A stretch of 64,000 nt of DNA from an uncultured Flavobacteriales bacterium (GTDB lineage Bacteria > Bacteroidota > Bacteroidia > Flavobacteriales > UBA1820), in the NCBI GenBank assembly GCA_959608625.1, contig CAUHQV010000001.1:1-64000 (forward strand), written 5' to 3'. Positions 23,765-32,302 of the stretch are shown here, piece after piece (the first letter of the stretch is position 1; each line of letters begins with the position of its first letter). Under the pieces are notes generated by a model. That model searched no databases. It had not been told where the DNA came from and saw nothing but the letters and a program-made list of their open reading frames with translations. Both the position numbers and the translations under genes were made by a program.

Positions 23765-25366
23765 ATGTTGGGAACATTCCTTCTTTATGCGATCCTGTCG
23801 GGGTTGATGCTGGCTTTGGGCTGGCTGTCCTGGAGCACGCCCGCATTCATCTTCGTGGCGTTTGTGCCGCTGTGGATAGCGGCTTACAAGTTGAACAGGG
23901 CCAATGCGCGCCGCAGGGGCGGTATCATGCTGTTGCTCACGTTCGTGGCTTTTTTCACTTGGAACCTGGTAGATACCTGGTGGCTGAAAAACTCGACGTG
24001 GCCCGGGTTTATCGCCGCATCCGTACTGAACGCTTCCTTTGTAACCGTGGTGACGATGCTGGCTTATTTCGTGGTGCGGCGCCGCGGTTTCGTGATAGGG
24101 CTCCTGTTTTGGGCCGCCCTGTGGGTGTCCTTTGAAAAACTGCACAGCGAATGGGAGCTTTCCTGGCCTCTGCTCATCCTGGGCAACGGGTTCGCCCGGT
24201 ATGCCGGGATGGTGCAGTGGTACGAATATACCGGTACGTTGGGCGGGAGCCTTTGGGTGCTCGCGGCCAATATACTGGCCTTTTTCGTCTGGAAAACCGA
24301 CGCGGAGCATGGCCCGAAGAAGATTCTTTACCGCCGGATAGGCGTTTTCGCTGCAGTGGTTTTGTTGCCGATGGCCGTTTCGTGGGCGGTGACGCCGAAA
24401 TCTCCGGCAGATGGAGAAACGATCGAGGCGATAGCCCTGCAACCCAATATCGACCCGTATTCCGAGAAATTCACCGGTACCACAGACTTGGAAATGGCGG
24501 AACTGCTGATGGGGATGACCGATTCGCTGATTACGCCCGGTGTCCGGCTCATCGCCGCGCCCGAGACGTACTTGGCCCAATACAAGCAATTGCAAACGGG
24601 GCCGTCCTATCCCGTTTTCGATACCCTGCGGGCCTTCTCGCAGCGGCACGACAGCCTGACGATCCTCACCGGCAGTTCTTTTGTCCGGTATATTTACGAC
24701 AGGGACTCGGTTACACCTACGGCCAACAAATCGCGCGGTGCAGACGTGTGGTACGATGTATACAACAGCGCCGTACAGGTGACTCCCGGCAGTTTCGCCC
24801 GCTATGAAAAGTCCAAGCTGGTGCCCGGGGTCGAATGCTTCCCTTACCGGAGCGTGCTGGAAGGGGTACTGGGCGATATCATGTTCGATATGGGCGGCAT
24901 GACGGGCTCCAATGTGACTCAGGCGGATCGGGCGGTGTTCGTTTCGCAGCAGGGGCATATGCGTTTGGCGCCCATCATCTGCTACGAGGCCCTGTATGGG
25001 GATTTTGTGGCCGGGTATGTGCGCAACGGCGCCAATGTACTGTGCATCGTCACCAACGATGGATGGTGGGGAAATACCGAAGGTCACCGGCAGATGCTCT
25101 GGATCGCCCGCCTGCGGGCGATAGAAACGCGCTTGCCCGTCATCCGTTCGGCCAATACGGGAGTGTCGGCTTTCATCGCACCGGACGGGCGCATTACGGC
25201 TATTATTCCTTATGGGCAAAAGGGCGCCCTGAAAGGCGCGTTGACACTGACGGACCGGGAGCCGACTTTCTATGTCCGTCATGGGGATTACATTCCCCGG
25301 ATCGCCGTATGGGTCGCCGCCCTGCTGTTCGTTTTTTCCTGGATGCCCTTTCGACGGAAAAAATAA
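23765..25366 (+). CDS. lnt: Apolipoprotein N-acyltransferase
   Basis: The 533-residue integral membrane enzyme has six or more hydrophobic segments in its first 210 residues, a periplasmic nitrilase-like domain (about 220-500), and a final membrane segment. The catalytic triad is visible: Glu in IAAPETYL, Lys in YEKSKLVPGVECFP and Cys in PIICYEALYGDF. It adds the third acyl chain to the N-terminal Cys of lipoproteins in the inner membrane. Several lipoproteins in this window would be its substrates. Confidence 0.93.
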   Translation: MLGTFLLYAILSGLMLALGWLSWSTPAFIFVAFVPLWIAAYKLNRANARRRGGIMLLLTFVAFFTWNLVDTWWLKNSTWPGFIAASVLNASFVTVVTMLAYFVVRRRGFVIGLLFWAALWVSFEKLHSEWELSWPLLILGNGFARYAGMVQWYEYTGTLGGSLWVLAANILAFFVWKTDAEHGPKKILYRRIGVFAAVVLLPMAVSWAVTPKSPADGETIEAIALQPNIDPYSEKFTGTTDLEMAELLMGMTDSLITPGVRLIAAPETYLAQYKQLQTGPSYPVFDTLRAFSQRHDSLTILTGSSFVRYIYDRDSVTPTANKSRGADVWYDVYNSAVQVTPGSFARYEKSKLVPGVECFPYRSVLEGVLGDIMFDMGGMTGSNVTQADRAVFVSQQGHMRLAPIICYEALYGDFVAGYVRNGANVLCIVTNDGWWGNTEGHRQMLWIARLRAIETRLPVIRSANTGVSAFIAPDGRITAIIPYGQKGALKGALTLTDREPTFYVRHGDYIPRIAVWVAALLFVFSWMPFRRKK

Positions 25367-25409
25367 AAGTGTTATCTTAGCCATCTGAACACAAAAAAAG
25401 ACGAAACTT

Positions 25410-25856
25410 ATGGCAAAACTGGAACGAACCCTTACCATGATCAAGCCCGATGCGGTGCGCAACGGGCATCTGGGTGTGATAATAGACAAGATCACATCAG
25501 CGGGTTTTAAGATGATCGCCTTGAAAATGACGCAGTTGTCCCGGCGCGACGCAGGGATATTTTATGCGGAGCACGAAGGAAAGCCCTTTTTCGAGGAACT
25601 GATCGAATATATGGTCAGCGGGCCTATCGTGGTGGCTATCGTCGAAAAAGAGAACTGTATCAAGGATTACCGGGCCTTTATCGGTGCTACCGATCCGAAA
25701 AAAGCGGCCCCCGGTACGATACGGGCCCTGTACGGCAGGGATATTTCGGAGAACGCGATACACGCTTCGGACTCGCTGGAATCCTCCGAAAGGGAGTGCA
25801 AGTTCCATTTCGCCGGGCGGGAAATATATGACGATGCCCGTCAGGGTGCGTTTTGA
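25410..25856 (+). CDS. ndk: Nucleoside diphosphate kinase
   Basis: The 148-residue Ndk balances nucleoside triphosphate pools by ping-pong phosphate transfer. The phosphorylated His is in the signature NAIHASDS, and the N-terminal TMIKPDAV and the AFIGATDPKKAAPGTIR loop are intact. The length fits the family. It lies 43 bases after lnt and 34 bases before the rRNA methyltransferase-like gene. Confidence 0.97.
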   Translation: MAKLERTLTMIKPDAVRNGHLGVIIDKITSAGFKMIALKMTQLSRRDAGIFYAEHEGKPFFEELIEYMVSGPIVVAIVEKENCIKDYRAFIGATDPKKAAPGTIRALYGRDISENAIHASDSLESSERECKFHFAGREIYDDARQGAF

Positions 25857-25890
25857 TAGCTGGACGAAGGGTGTAAGCAGAAAGGAATAA

Positions 25891-27111
25891 ATGGATAAAG
25901 AGATCGTAAGGATATACCGGAACCAGGCGGAAGCCGCTGTAGGGGCGCTTGTCAATGTACTGGTAAACGGAGCTTACGCCGACAAAGAAATAGAATACAC
26001 GCTCAAGCGCGACCGCCGCCGTGGGGCGGCGGATCGGGCGTTCATCGCGTCTTCGGTATACGGGATCGTACGCCGCAAACGATTGTATATGTATGTGACC
26101 GGTCGAGAGGAGGTAAAGAACGCTGGAGATGTCTGGCTTCTGTTGGGAGCGCATATCGTGCTTTCCGGCGGGACACTGCCTCCCTGGGAAGAATTTTCAG
26201 GAATGGATCCGGATGGTGTACGCAGTCTGTACGACCGGGCGCAGTCTGTCCGTGCCGTGCGGGAAAGCATTCCCGACTGGTTGGACCAGGTGGGCGAAAA
26301 GGAACTTCCCGGCGCGTGGGAGGCCGAATTGGCCGCCATGAACACGGAAGCACCGGTCGTGTTGCGGGCCAATACGCTGAAAGCCCCGGTGGATGCCCTA
26401 GCCAAAGCCCTGGAAAAAGAAAATATCATCACAGCCCGGATAGACGGGTGTCCCGAGGCACTGGAACTCTCCCGCCGGGCCAACGTATTTGATACGAAGG
26501 CTTTCCGGGACGGTTGGTTCGAGGTGCAGGACGCTTCTTCACAGGCGGTAGCGCGGCTGCTCGCTCCCGAACCCGGTATGCGGGTGGTGGACGCCTGCGC
26601 GGGCGCAGGCGGGAAGACGCTGCACCTGGCTGCCCTGATGCAGAATAAGGGGGTTGTTGTCGCGATGGATGTATACGAAAAGAAACTGGACGAGTTGCGC
26701 CGGCGGGCGAGTCGGGCCGGGGCCTCCAATGTCGAAACGCGGCTGATAGAAGGGACAAAAACGATCAAACGGCTTTATGATAAGGCCGATCGCCTGCTGC
26801 TCGACGTTCCCTGTTCGGGACTGGGGACGCTGCGGCGCAATCCGGATGCCAAGTGGAAATTGTCGCCCGACTTTCTGGAACGGGCGACGGCACTCCAGTA
26901 CGAGATACTGTCTTCGTACAGCCGTATGGTGAAGACCGGAGGACGGATGGTCTATTCGACCTGTTCCATCCTCCCGCGCGAGAATACCGCCCAGGTGGAA
27001 CGGTTCCTCGAGGGAAACAAAAATTTCCGGCTCGTGGAACAGCACAGCCTGCTGAGCAGCCGGGACGGGTACGATGGGTTTTATATGGCCCTTCTGGAGC
27101 GTGCCGAATAA
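25891..27111 (+). CDS. NOL1/NOP2/Sun (RsmB-like) RNA m5C methyltransferase
   Basis: The 406-residue protein has a helical NusB-like N-terminal domain and a Rossmann methyltransferase domain. Motif I is VVDACAGAGGKTLHLAALM (about residues 231-249), motif IV is LLLDVPCSGLGTLRRNPD, and motif VI is MVYSTCSILPREN. The Cys residues of PCSG and TCS are the two catalytic cysteines of the family. It probably makes 5-methylcytidine in 16S rRNA, as RsmB does, though other RNA targets are possible. Confidence 0.88.
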   Translation: MDKEIVRIYRNQAEAAVGALVNVLVNGAYADKEIEYTLKRDRRRGAADRAFIASSVYGIVRRKRLYMYVTGREEVKNAGDVWLLLGAHIVLSGGTLPPWEEFSGMDPDGVRSLYDRAQSVRAVRESIPDWLDQVGEKELPGAWEAELAAMNTEAPVVLRANTLKAPVDALAKALEKENIITARIDGCPEALELSRRANVFDTKAFRDGWFEVQDASSQAVARLLAPEPGMRVVDACAGAGGKTLHLAALMQNKGVVVAMDVYEKKLDELRRRASRAGASNVETRLIEGTKTIKRLYDKADRLLLDVPCSGLGTLRRNPDAKWKLSPDFLERATALQYEILSSYSRMVKTGGRMVYSTCSILPRENTAQVERFLEGNKNFRLVEQHSLLSSRDGYDGFYMALLERAE

Positions 27112-27156
27112 AGAAAGGATAGTAAAAGGGATCGAGAATCATAACGATAAAGGATT

Positions 27157-27918
27157 ATGTTGCCTGAATACATAGACAGGTTTTTTACCAAATCGGGGCG
27201 GTATTTCCTCATGCTCCGCAAAGCCCTTGCGCGCCCTCAGAGGGCCCGGGTGTTCGGCCGGCTGTACCTGCGCGAAATAGACGACCTGGGATTCAATTCC
27301 ATGGGGATCGTCGCCTTTATTTCGTTCTTCGTCGGGGCGGTGGTGGCCCTGCAGATGGCATTCAACCTGGAAGGGTCGGGCATGATCCCGAAATACTACG
27401 TATCCTACGCGACGCGCGAGGCGGTGATCCTCGAATTTTCGCCGACCATTATCGCTATTATCCTGTGCGGCAAGGTGGGTTCGTATATCGCCTCCAGTAT
27501 CGGGACGATGCGGGTGACCGAGCAGATAGAGGCCCTGGATGTGATGGGGGTCAATTCGATCAATTACCTGGTGCTGCCCAAGATCGCCGCCCTGCTTTCG
27601 TACATGCCGGTATTGATCATGACCAGTATGGTGATGGCCATATTCGGCGGCTGGGTGGCGGTGATCACCTCCGGGGTGGCCACTACGTCCGAGTTCGTGT
27701 ATGGGCTGCGCATGCCGTTCGATACGTTCTACATAGCCTATGCGATGATCAAATCGGAAGTGTTCGCTTTCGTGATAGCCACCCTGCCGGCATTTTTCGG
27801 ATATTACATCAAGGGCGGCGCGCTGGAAGTGGGCAAGGCATCCACCAATGCCGTGGTGTGGAGCAGTATCGTGATCATCATCCTCAACTACGTACTCACC
27901 CAGACAATGCTCGGATAA
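27157..27918 (+). CDS. mlaE: MlaE/YrbE-type phospholipid ABC permease
   Basis: The 253-residue membrane protein has about five hydrophobic segments and the MlaE family features: an amphipathic N-terminal helix, AFISFFVGAVVALQMAFNLE, and the ITREAVI/ATREAVILEFSPTIIAIILCGKVGSYIAS core. With MlaF and an MCE protein (MlaD) it moves phospholipids between the membranes and keeps outer-membrane asymmetry. It is 4 bases upstream of mlaF. No MCE gene follows. Confidence 0.92.
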   Translation: MLPEYIDRFFTKSGRYFLMLRKALARPQRARVFGRLYLREIDDLGFNSMGIVAFISFFVGAVVALQMAFNLEGSGMIPKYYVSYATREAVILEFSPTIIAIILCGKVGSYIASSIGTMRVTEQIEALDVMGVNSINYLVLPKIAALLSYMPVLIMTSMVMAIFGGWVAVITSGVATTSEFVYGLRMPFDTFYIAYAMIKSEVFAFVIATLPAFFGYYIKGGALEVGKASTNAVVWSSIVIIILNYVLTQTMLG

Positions 27919-27922
27919 GACC

Positions 27923-28681
27923 ATGATAGAAGCGAAGGACATAAAAAAATCGTTCGACGGGACGGAGGTGCTGAAAGGCATCAGCACGTCGTTCGAGAAG
28001 GGGAAGACGAACCTGATCATCGGCCAGAGCGGGGCGGGTAAGACCGTGTTTTTGAAAGTGCTCACCGGGCTGGTAAGGCCCGATTCGGGCGAAATATTTT
28101 ACGATGGAGTATCTTACGGATCGATGGACGATACCCGGAAAGAGAACCTGCGCCACGAGATAGGGATGGTGTTCCAGGGGGGCGCCCTTTTCGATTCGAT
28201 GACCGTGGGAGAGAACGTAATGTTTCCCCTGATGATGTTCTCGGACAAGAACCTGGGCGAGATGGGAGACCGGGTGGATTGGGCTCTGCACCGCGTCAAC
28301 CTGGACGGCTCGCAAAAGAAATACCCGTCCGAGCTTTCCGGCGGGATGAAAAAGCGCGTAGCCATCGCACGCGGCATCATCATGAATCCCAAATACCTGT
28401 TCTGCGACGAACCCAATTCGGGACTCGACCCCAAGACCTCTATCGTAATAGACCGGCTGATCAGCGAGATCACCCACGAATACGGGATCACGACCATCAT
28501 CAATACCCACGACATGAATTCCGTGATGGAGATCGGGCAGAAGATCGTTTTCCTCAAGGACGGATATAAGGCCTGGGAAGGGTCTTCGGCGGAAATTCTG
28601 GCGACGGACAACGAAGCGATCCTCGACTTCGTGTATTCATCCCCCATATTGAAAGCCCTGAAAGAAAGCAAACGCCTGTGA
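27923..28681 (+). CDS. mlaF: MlaF-type phospholipid ABC ATPase
   Basis: The 252-residue ABC ATPase has Walker A GQSGAGKTV, Q-loop MVFQGGALFDSMTVGENV (the GALFDS stretch is typical of MlaF), signature ELSGGMKKRVAIARG, Walker B YLFCDEPNSGLDP and an H-loop His in INTHDMNSV. It energises the MlaE permease. The next gene is a GNAT acetyltransferase overlapping its stop by one base, not the expected mlaD. Confidence 0.93.
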   Translation: MIEAKDIKKSFDGTEVLKGISTSFEKGKTNLIIGQSGAGKTVFLKVLTGLVRPDSGEIFYDGVSYGSMDDTRKENLRHEIGMVFQGGALFDSMTVGENVMFPLMMFSDKNLGEMGDRVDWALHRVNLDGSQKKYPSELSGGMKKRVAIARGIIMNPKYLFCDEPNSGLDPKTSIVIDRLISEITHEYGITTIINTHDMNSVMEIGQKIVFLKDGYKAWEGSSAEILATDNEAILDFVYSSPILKALKESKRL

Positions 28682-29154
28682 TGCCGATGGAAGAAAGGAT
28701 TGTAAGGCTGGGACGCGGCGATTACGATCGGGTAGTCTCCGTGTGGGAGGTATCGGTGCGCGCCACACACGATTTCCTGCGGGAGCAGGACTTTGTCCGG
28801 ATACGAACCCAGATGAAGAGTGCCTATTTGCCGTCGGTTACCTTGTACGGGGTAGAACAGGACGGGGAACTGGCCGCTTTTATGGGGATAGGAATAAAAA
28901 AACTGGAAATGCTGTTCGTACACCCCCGCTGGTTCGGCAGCGGCCTGGGGAAACGGCTTGTCCGCCATGCGGTGGAACACCTCGGGGTCGTATTGGTCGA
29001 TGTGAACGAGCAGAACGCCCATGCGGCGGAATTCTACCGGCGGATGGGTTTCCGGACGACGTCCCGGGACGAAGCCGACGGACAGGGGCAGCCTTATCCG
29101 ATACTCCATATGAGGTGGCAGGAAGGAAACGGCGCGGAGCCTTCCGGATTTTGA
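28681..29154 (+). CDS. GNAT-family N-acetyltransferase
   Basis: The protein of about 157 residues has the GNAT fold. The acetyl-CoA binding motif A is in LEMLFVHPRWFGSGLGKRLVRHAV (Q/RxxGxG/A-like), followed by the beta5-alpha4 segment VLVDVNEQNAHAAEFYRRMGFRTTSRDE. The end of the protein (about residues 140-157) matches the family's variable C-terminus. It may acetylate an amino group of a small molecule or protein; the substrate is unknown. Its ATG at 28681 shares one base with the mlaF stop, indicating coupling to the mla genes. Confidence 0.85.
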   Translation: MPMEERIVRLGRGDYDRVVSVWEVSVRATHDFLREQDFVRIRTQMKSAYLPSVTLYGVEQDGELAAFMGIGIKKLEMLFVHPRWFGSGLGKRLVRHAVEHLGVVLVDVNEQNAHAAEFYRRMGFRTTSRDEADGQGQPYPILHMRWQEGNGAEPSGF

Positions 29155-29163
29155 GAAAAGGAG

Positions 29164-29171
29164 TACCTTTG
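29164..29171 (+). promoter_or_regulatory. -7 promoter element for ychF
   Basis: TACCTTTG matches TAnnTTTG and lies 57 bases before the ychF ATG. Confidence 0.5.
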
Positions 29172-29228
29172 CAACTCGGTTTAAAACAGGAATAACGCCC
29201 CCGGGGCAAAAAGAACGAAAGAAATCAT

Positions 29229-30320
29229 ATGAAGTGTGGCATTGTGGGCCTGCCCAACGTAGGCAAATCGACGCTTTTCAACTGCCTTTCCAATGCGAAG
29301 GCGCAGTCGGCCAATTTCCCTTTCTGTACCATAGAACCCAATATAGGCGTAGTGAACGTCCCCGACAAACGGTTGGAAATACTGGAAGGCCTGGTGCACC
29401 CCGAACGGGTAGTGCCGGCGACGGTGGATATCGTGGATATCGCGGGATTGGTGCGCGGCGCATCCAAAGGCGAAGGGCTGGGCAACCAGTTCCTGGCCAA
29501 TATCCGGGAGACGAACGCGATCATTCATGTGCTGCGCTGTTTCGACGACGGCAACATCACCCATGTGGATGGCAGTATAGACCCGGTGCGCGACAAGCAG
29601 ACCATCGATATGGAGCTTTGCCTGAAAGATCTCGAAACAGTCGGCAAACGCTTGGACAAGGAGCGCAAAGCGGCCAAAGTGGGCAGCCGGGACGCGCAGG
29701 CGGTGGTAGCGGTACTCGAAAAGGTAGAGGCTGCTTTGGAAGATTGCCGTACCGTGCGCTCGCTGGCTCTCGGCGAGGATGAACAGGAAATTGTCAAGCC
29801 TCTTCAGCTCCTCACGGATAAACCGACCCTTTACGTATGCAACGTGGACGAATCCTCTGCCGAAAAAGGGAATCAATACGTGGATGCCGTGCGGGAAGCG
29901 GTCAAGGACGAAGACGCCGAAGTATTGGTACTCGCCGCCGCCGCCGAAGCGGATATCACCGAACTCGAAACGTACGAGGAGCGCCAGATGTTCCTCTCCG
30001 AAATGGGGTTGGAGGAACCGGGTGTATCGCGCCTGATCCGTTCGGCGTATAAACTATTGAAGCTCCAGACTTATTTTACCGCCGGGCCAAAGGAAGTAAA
30101 GGCTTGGACGGTACCTATAGGGGCTACTGCCCCCCAGGCCGCCGGGGTGATACATACCGATTTTGAAAAAGGGTTCATCCGGGCCGAAGTGATAAAATAC
30201 GACGATTACGTGGCCCTTGGTTCGGAAGGAAAAGTAAAGGAAGCCGGGAAAATGCATGTCGAAGGAAAGGAATATGTAGTGCAGGACGGCGATATCATGC
30301 ATTTCCGGTTCAACGTATAA
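29229..30320 (+). CDS. ychF: Ribosome-binding ATPase YchF/OLA1
   Basis: The 363-residue TRAFAC-class P-loop protein has G1 GLPNVGKST (residues 7-15), G2/switch I NFPFCTIEPN, G3 DIAGLV and the G4 variant NVDE. NxxE instead of NKxD is the feature that makes YchF prefer ATP over GTP. A coiled-coil insertion follows (about 130-200), and a C-terminal TGS domain ends EYVVQDGDIMHFRFNV. It binds ribosomes and is implicated in translation and oxidative-stress control. Confidence 0.96.
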   Translation: MKCGIVGLPNVGKSTLFNCLSNAKAQSANFPFCTIEPNIGVVNVPDKRLEILEGLVHPERVVPATVDIVDIAGLVRGASKGEGLGNQFLANIRETNAIIHVLRCFDDGNITHVDGSIDPVRDKQTIDMELCLKDLETVGKRLDKERKAAKVGSRDAQAVVAVLEKVEAALEDCRTVRSLALGEDEQEIVKPLQLLTDKPTLYVCNVDESSAEKGNQYVDAVREAVKDEDAEVLVLAAAAEADITELETYEERQMFLSEMGLEEPGVSRLIRSAYKLLKLQTYFTAGPKEVKAWTVPIGATAPQAAGVIHTDFEKGFIRAEVIKYDDYVALGSEGKVKEAGKMHVEGKEYVVQDGDIMHFRFNV

Positions 30321-30341
30321 CTGTTTTAAGGCCGTTACCCA

Positions 30342-31169
30342 ATGATGCGACCGATACGATCTGTTTTAATCCCGATACTGGTGTTCTGCGCCCTTTCTTT
30401 GTGCGCCCAGACGCCGGAGGCTTTGCATCTTTGGCCGGACGACCCGGCAAAGGCCGGGGCGGAAGTTTTCGTGTACCGCCCTGCGGATACCGGTAAACCG
30501 GCTCCTGCCGTCGTAATTTGTCCGGGAGGGGCGTACCAGGGATTGGCGATCGGGTATGAAGGCCATGACGCCGCCCGGTGGTTTGCCGCTCAGGGATTGG
30601 TCGCTTTGGTGTTGAAATACCGGATGCCGGAAGGAAACTGCCGAATCCCGTTGGAAGATGCCGTGCAGGTTTTTGCCCTGGTGCGGAAGAATGCAGAGGT
30701 TTGGGGTGTGGATACCGCGCGTATCGGCATCGCCGGTTTTTCGGCCGGGGGGCATCTGGCTGCCACGGTCAGCACGTTAGCCCCGAAAGAATTCCGTCCC
30801 GATTTTACGATCCTTTTTTATCCGGTGATAAATATGACGGACGATGCAGTGACCCACCATATCTCCCGTGCCAAACTGTTGGGAAAGGATGCGGACGACG
30901 AAAACTTGCGGGTCCGCTATTCGCTCGAAAGACAGGTGAACGGGCATACGCCACCGGCATTGCTGCTGCTCAGCGACGACGATACGGGTGTCCCGCCGGA
31001 AAACAGCCTGCGGTATTACCGGGCGCTCAAATCGCACGGCGTTCCGGCGGCGATGTATATATTCCCGTCCGGGGAACACGGCTGGGGCTTTAAACCGGAT
31101 TTCGCCTACCATTCCCGGATGAAAGAACTCGTCGGCCTTTGGCTGAGAGAAACGGGCATTACCGAATAA
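30342..31169 (+). CDS. Exported alpha/beta-hydrolase (acetyl-xylan-esterase-like)
   Basis: The 275-residue protein starts with a signal peptide (SVLIPILVFCALSLCAQ) and has an alpha/beta-hydrolase fold. The oxyanion segment is ICPGGAYQGLAIGYEGHDAARW, the nucleophile elbow is GIAGFSAGGHLAAT (Ser of GFSAGG), the acid Asp probably lies in LLLLSDDDTGVPPENS and the His in GEHGWGF. The match is best to the BD-FAE/carbohydrate-esterase group that removes acetyl or feruloyl groups from plant polysaccharides. Export fits a gut glycan-degrader; the substrate is inferred. A Met-Met start (30342 or 30345) is ambiguous. Confidence 0.85.
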   Translation: MMRPIRSVLIPILVFCALSLCAQTPEALHLWPDDPAKAGAEVFVYRPADTGKPAPAVVICPGGAYQGLAIGYEGHDAARWFAAQGLVALVLKYRMPEGNCRIPLEDAVQVFALVRKNAEVWGVDTARIGIAGFSAGGHLAATVSTLAPKEFRPDFTILFYPVINMTDDAVTHHISRAKLLGKDADDENLRVRYSLERQVNGHTPPALLLLSDDDTGVPPENSLRYYRALKSHGVPAAMYIFPSGEHGWGFKPDFAYHSRMKELVGLWLRETGITE

Positions 31170-31182
31170 TTAGCGGGCCGAT

Positions 31183-32292
31183 ATGGAGATGAATACCTGG
31201 AAAAAAACATTTGCCCTTATCGTTTTGGGATCGTTGCCCGGTTTGCTGACCGGCCAGCAGAGCGTCCCGGTCGAAATGTATTTTGCCGGGGATATTATGC
31301 AGCACGATCCTCAATTGGCCTCCGCCCGGGTGGACAGCAGCCGGTACGATTATACCGAGTGTTTCCAATATGTGGCCCCCGAAATACAGGCGGCCACTAT
31401 CGCCCTGGCCAATCTCGAACTGCCCTTGGGCGTACTGCCGTATTCCGGATACCCGCGTTTCTGCGCTCCCGTGGCTTTTGCCGTGGCGGTGAAACAAGCC
31501 GGGTTCGATATCCTGGTCACGGCCAACAACCATAGCCTGGACCGTTACAAAAAAGGAGTCGTCCGCACGGTGGAGATACTCGATTCGCTCAAAATACCCC
31601 ATACCGGGATCTTCCGTGATACGACCGAACGGGAGCGGCGCTATCCGATGCTGTTCCAGAAGAACGGCATTCGTTTCGCCCTGTTGAACTATACCTATGG
31701 GACCAACGGCATCCCACACCGTCCCCCTACTTATGTCAACGTCATCGATACGTCCCAGATAAAAAAAGATATCGCTGTAGCAAAATCCCGGCATCCGGAT
31801 ATTATCATCGCCTGTATGCACTGGGGGCTGGAATACAAGATGCTCCCTGAAAAATCCCAGGCGGAACTGGCGGATTTCCTTATCGGCCAGGGCGTGGACG
31901 TGGTCATCGGCGGGCATCCCCATGTCGTACAACCCATGCACGCCCCTATGGATAGCACCGGGCGGATAGAGAACGTGGTCGTCTATTCGCTGGGCAATTA
32001 CATCTCCAACCAGAAGAACATCGATACCCAGGGCGGGGCCACCGTCCGGATCACTTTTGTAAAAGAGGATACGGGGGTGCGGATCGCCGATTGCTCTTAC
32101 GGACTGGTCTGGGTGTGGAAACCGGTGGTGGACGGCCGCCAGAAATTTTACCTGCTCCCGGTGCGGGAGGCCGAGAAAAAGGCCTTTCCGTTGTCCGAGG
32201 AGGATTATGCCCGGATGAACACCTTTGCCAAAAACGCCCGGCGGCTTTTTGACAAGTACAATACACATGTAAAAGAATACCAACCCGAATAA
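31183..32292 (+). CDS. CapA-family (PGA_cap) metallophosphatase-like protein
   Basis: The 369-residue exported protein (signal peptide TFALIVLGSLPGLLTGQ) has the CapA/PgsA fold, which is related to calcineurin-like phosphoesterases. Metal-site motifs are visible in order: YFAGDIMQHD, LANLELPLG, VTANNHSLDRYKKG, IIACMHWGLEY and VIGGHPHVVQPM. CapA takes part in poly-gamma-glutamate capsule synthesis in Bacillus, but most homologues outside that system have unknown roles. The gene lies 13 bases after the esterase-like gene. Confidence 0.85.
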   Translation: MEMNTWKKTFALIVLGSLPGLLTGQQSVPVEMYFAGDIMQHDPQLASARVDSSRYDYTECFQYVAPEIQAATIALANLELPLGVLPYSGYPRFCAPVAFAVAVKQAGFDILVTANNHSLDRYKKGVVRTVEILDSLKIPHTGIFRDTTERERRYPMLFQKNGIRFALLNYTYGTNGIPHRPPTYVNVIDTSQIKKDIAVAKSRHPDIIIACMHWGLEYKMLPEKSQAELADFLIGQGVDVVIGGHPHVVQPMHAPMDSTGRIENVVVYSLGNYISNQKNIDTQGGATVRITFVKEDTGVRIADCSYGLVWVWKPVVDGRQKFYLLPVREAEKKAFPLSEEDYARMNTFAKNARRLFDKYNTHVKEYQPE

Positions 32293-32302
32293 AAATATCA
32301 CC

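Noticed and set aside
23276..25495. A 739-codon open frame on the minus strand across the lnt gene
   Set aside because: It lies opposite lnt and the O-methyltransferase, has a low-complexity Arg/His/Pro-rich translation and no domain. GC-rich codon use on the true strand creates such shadows.
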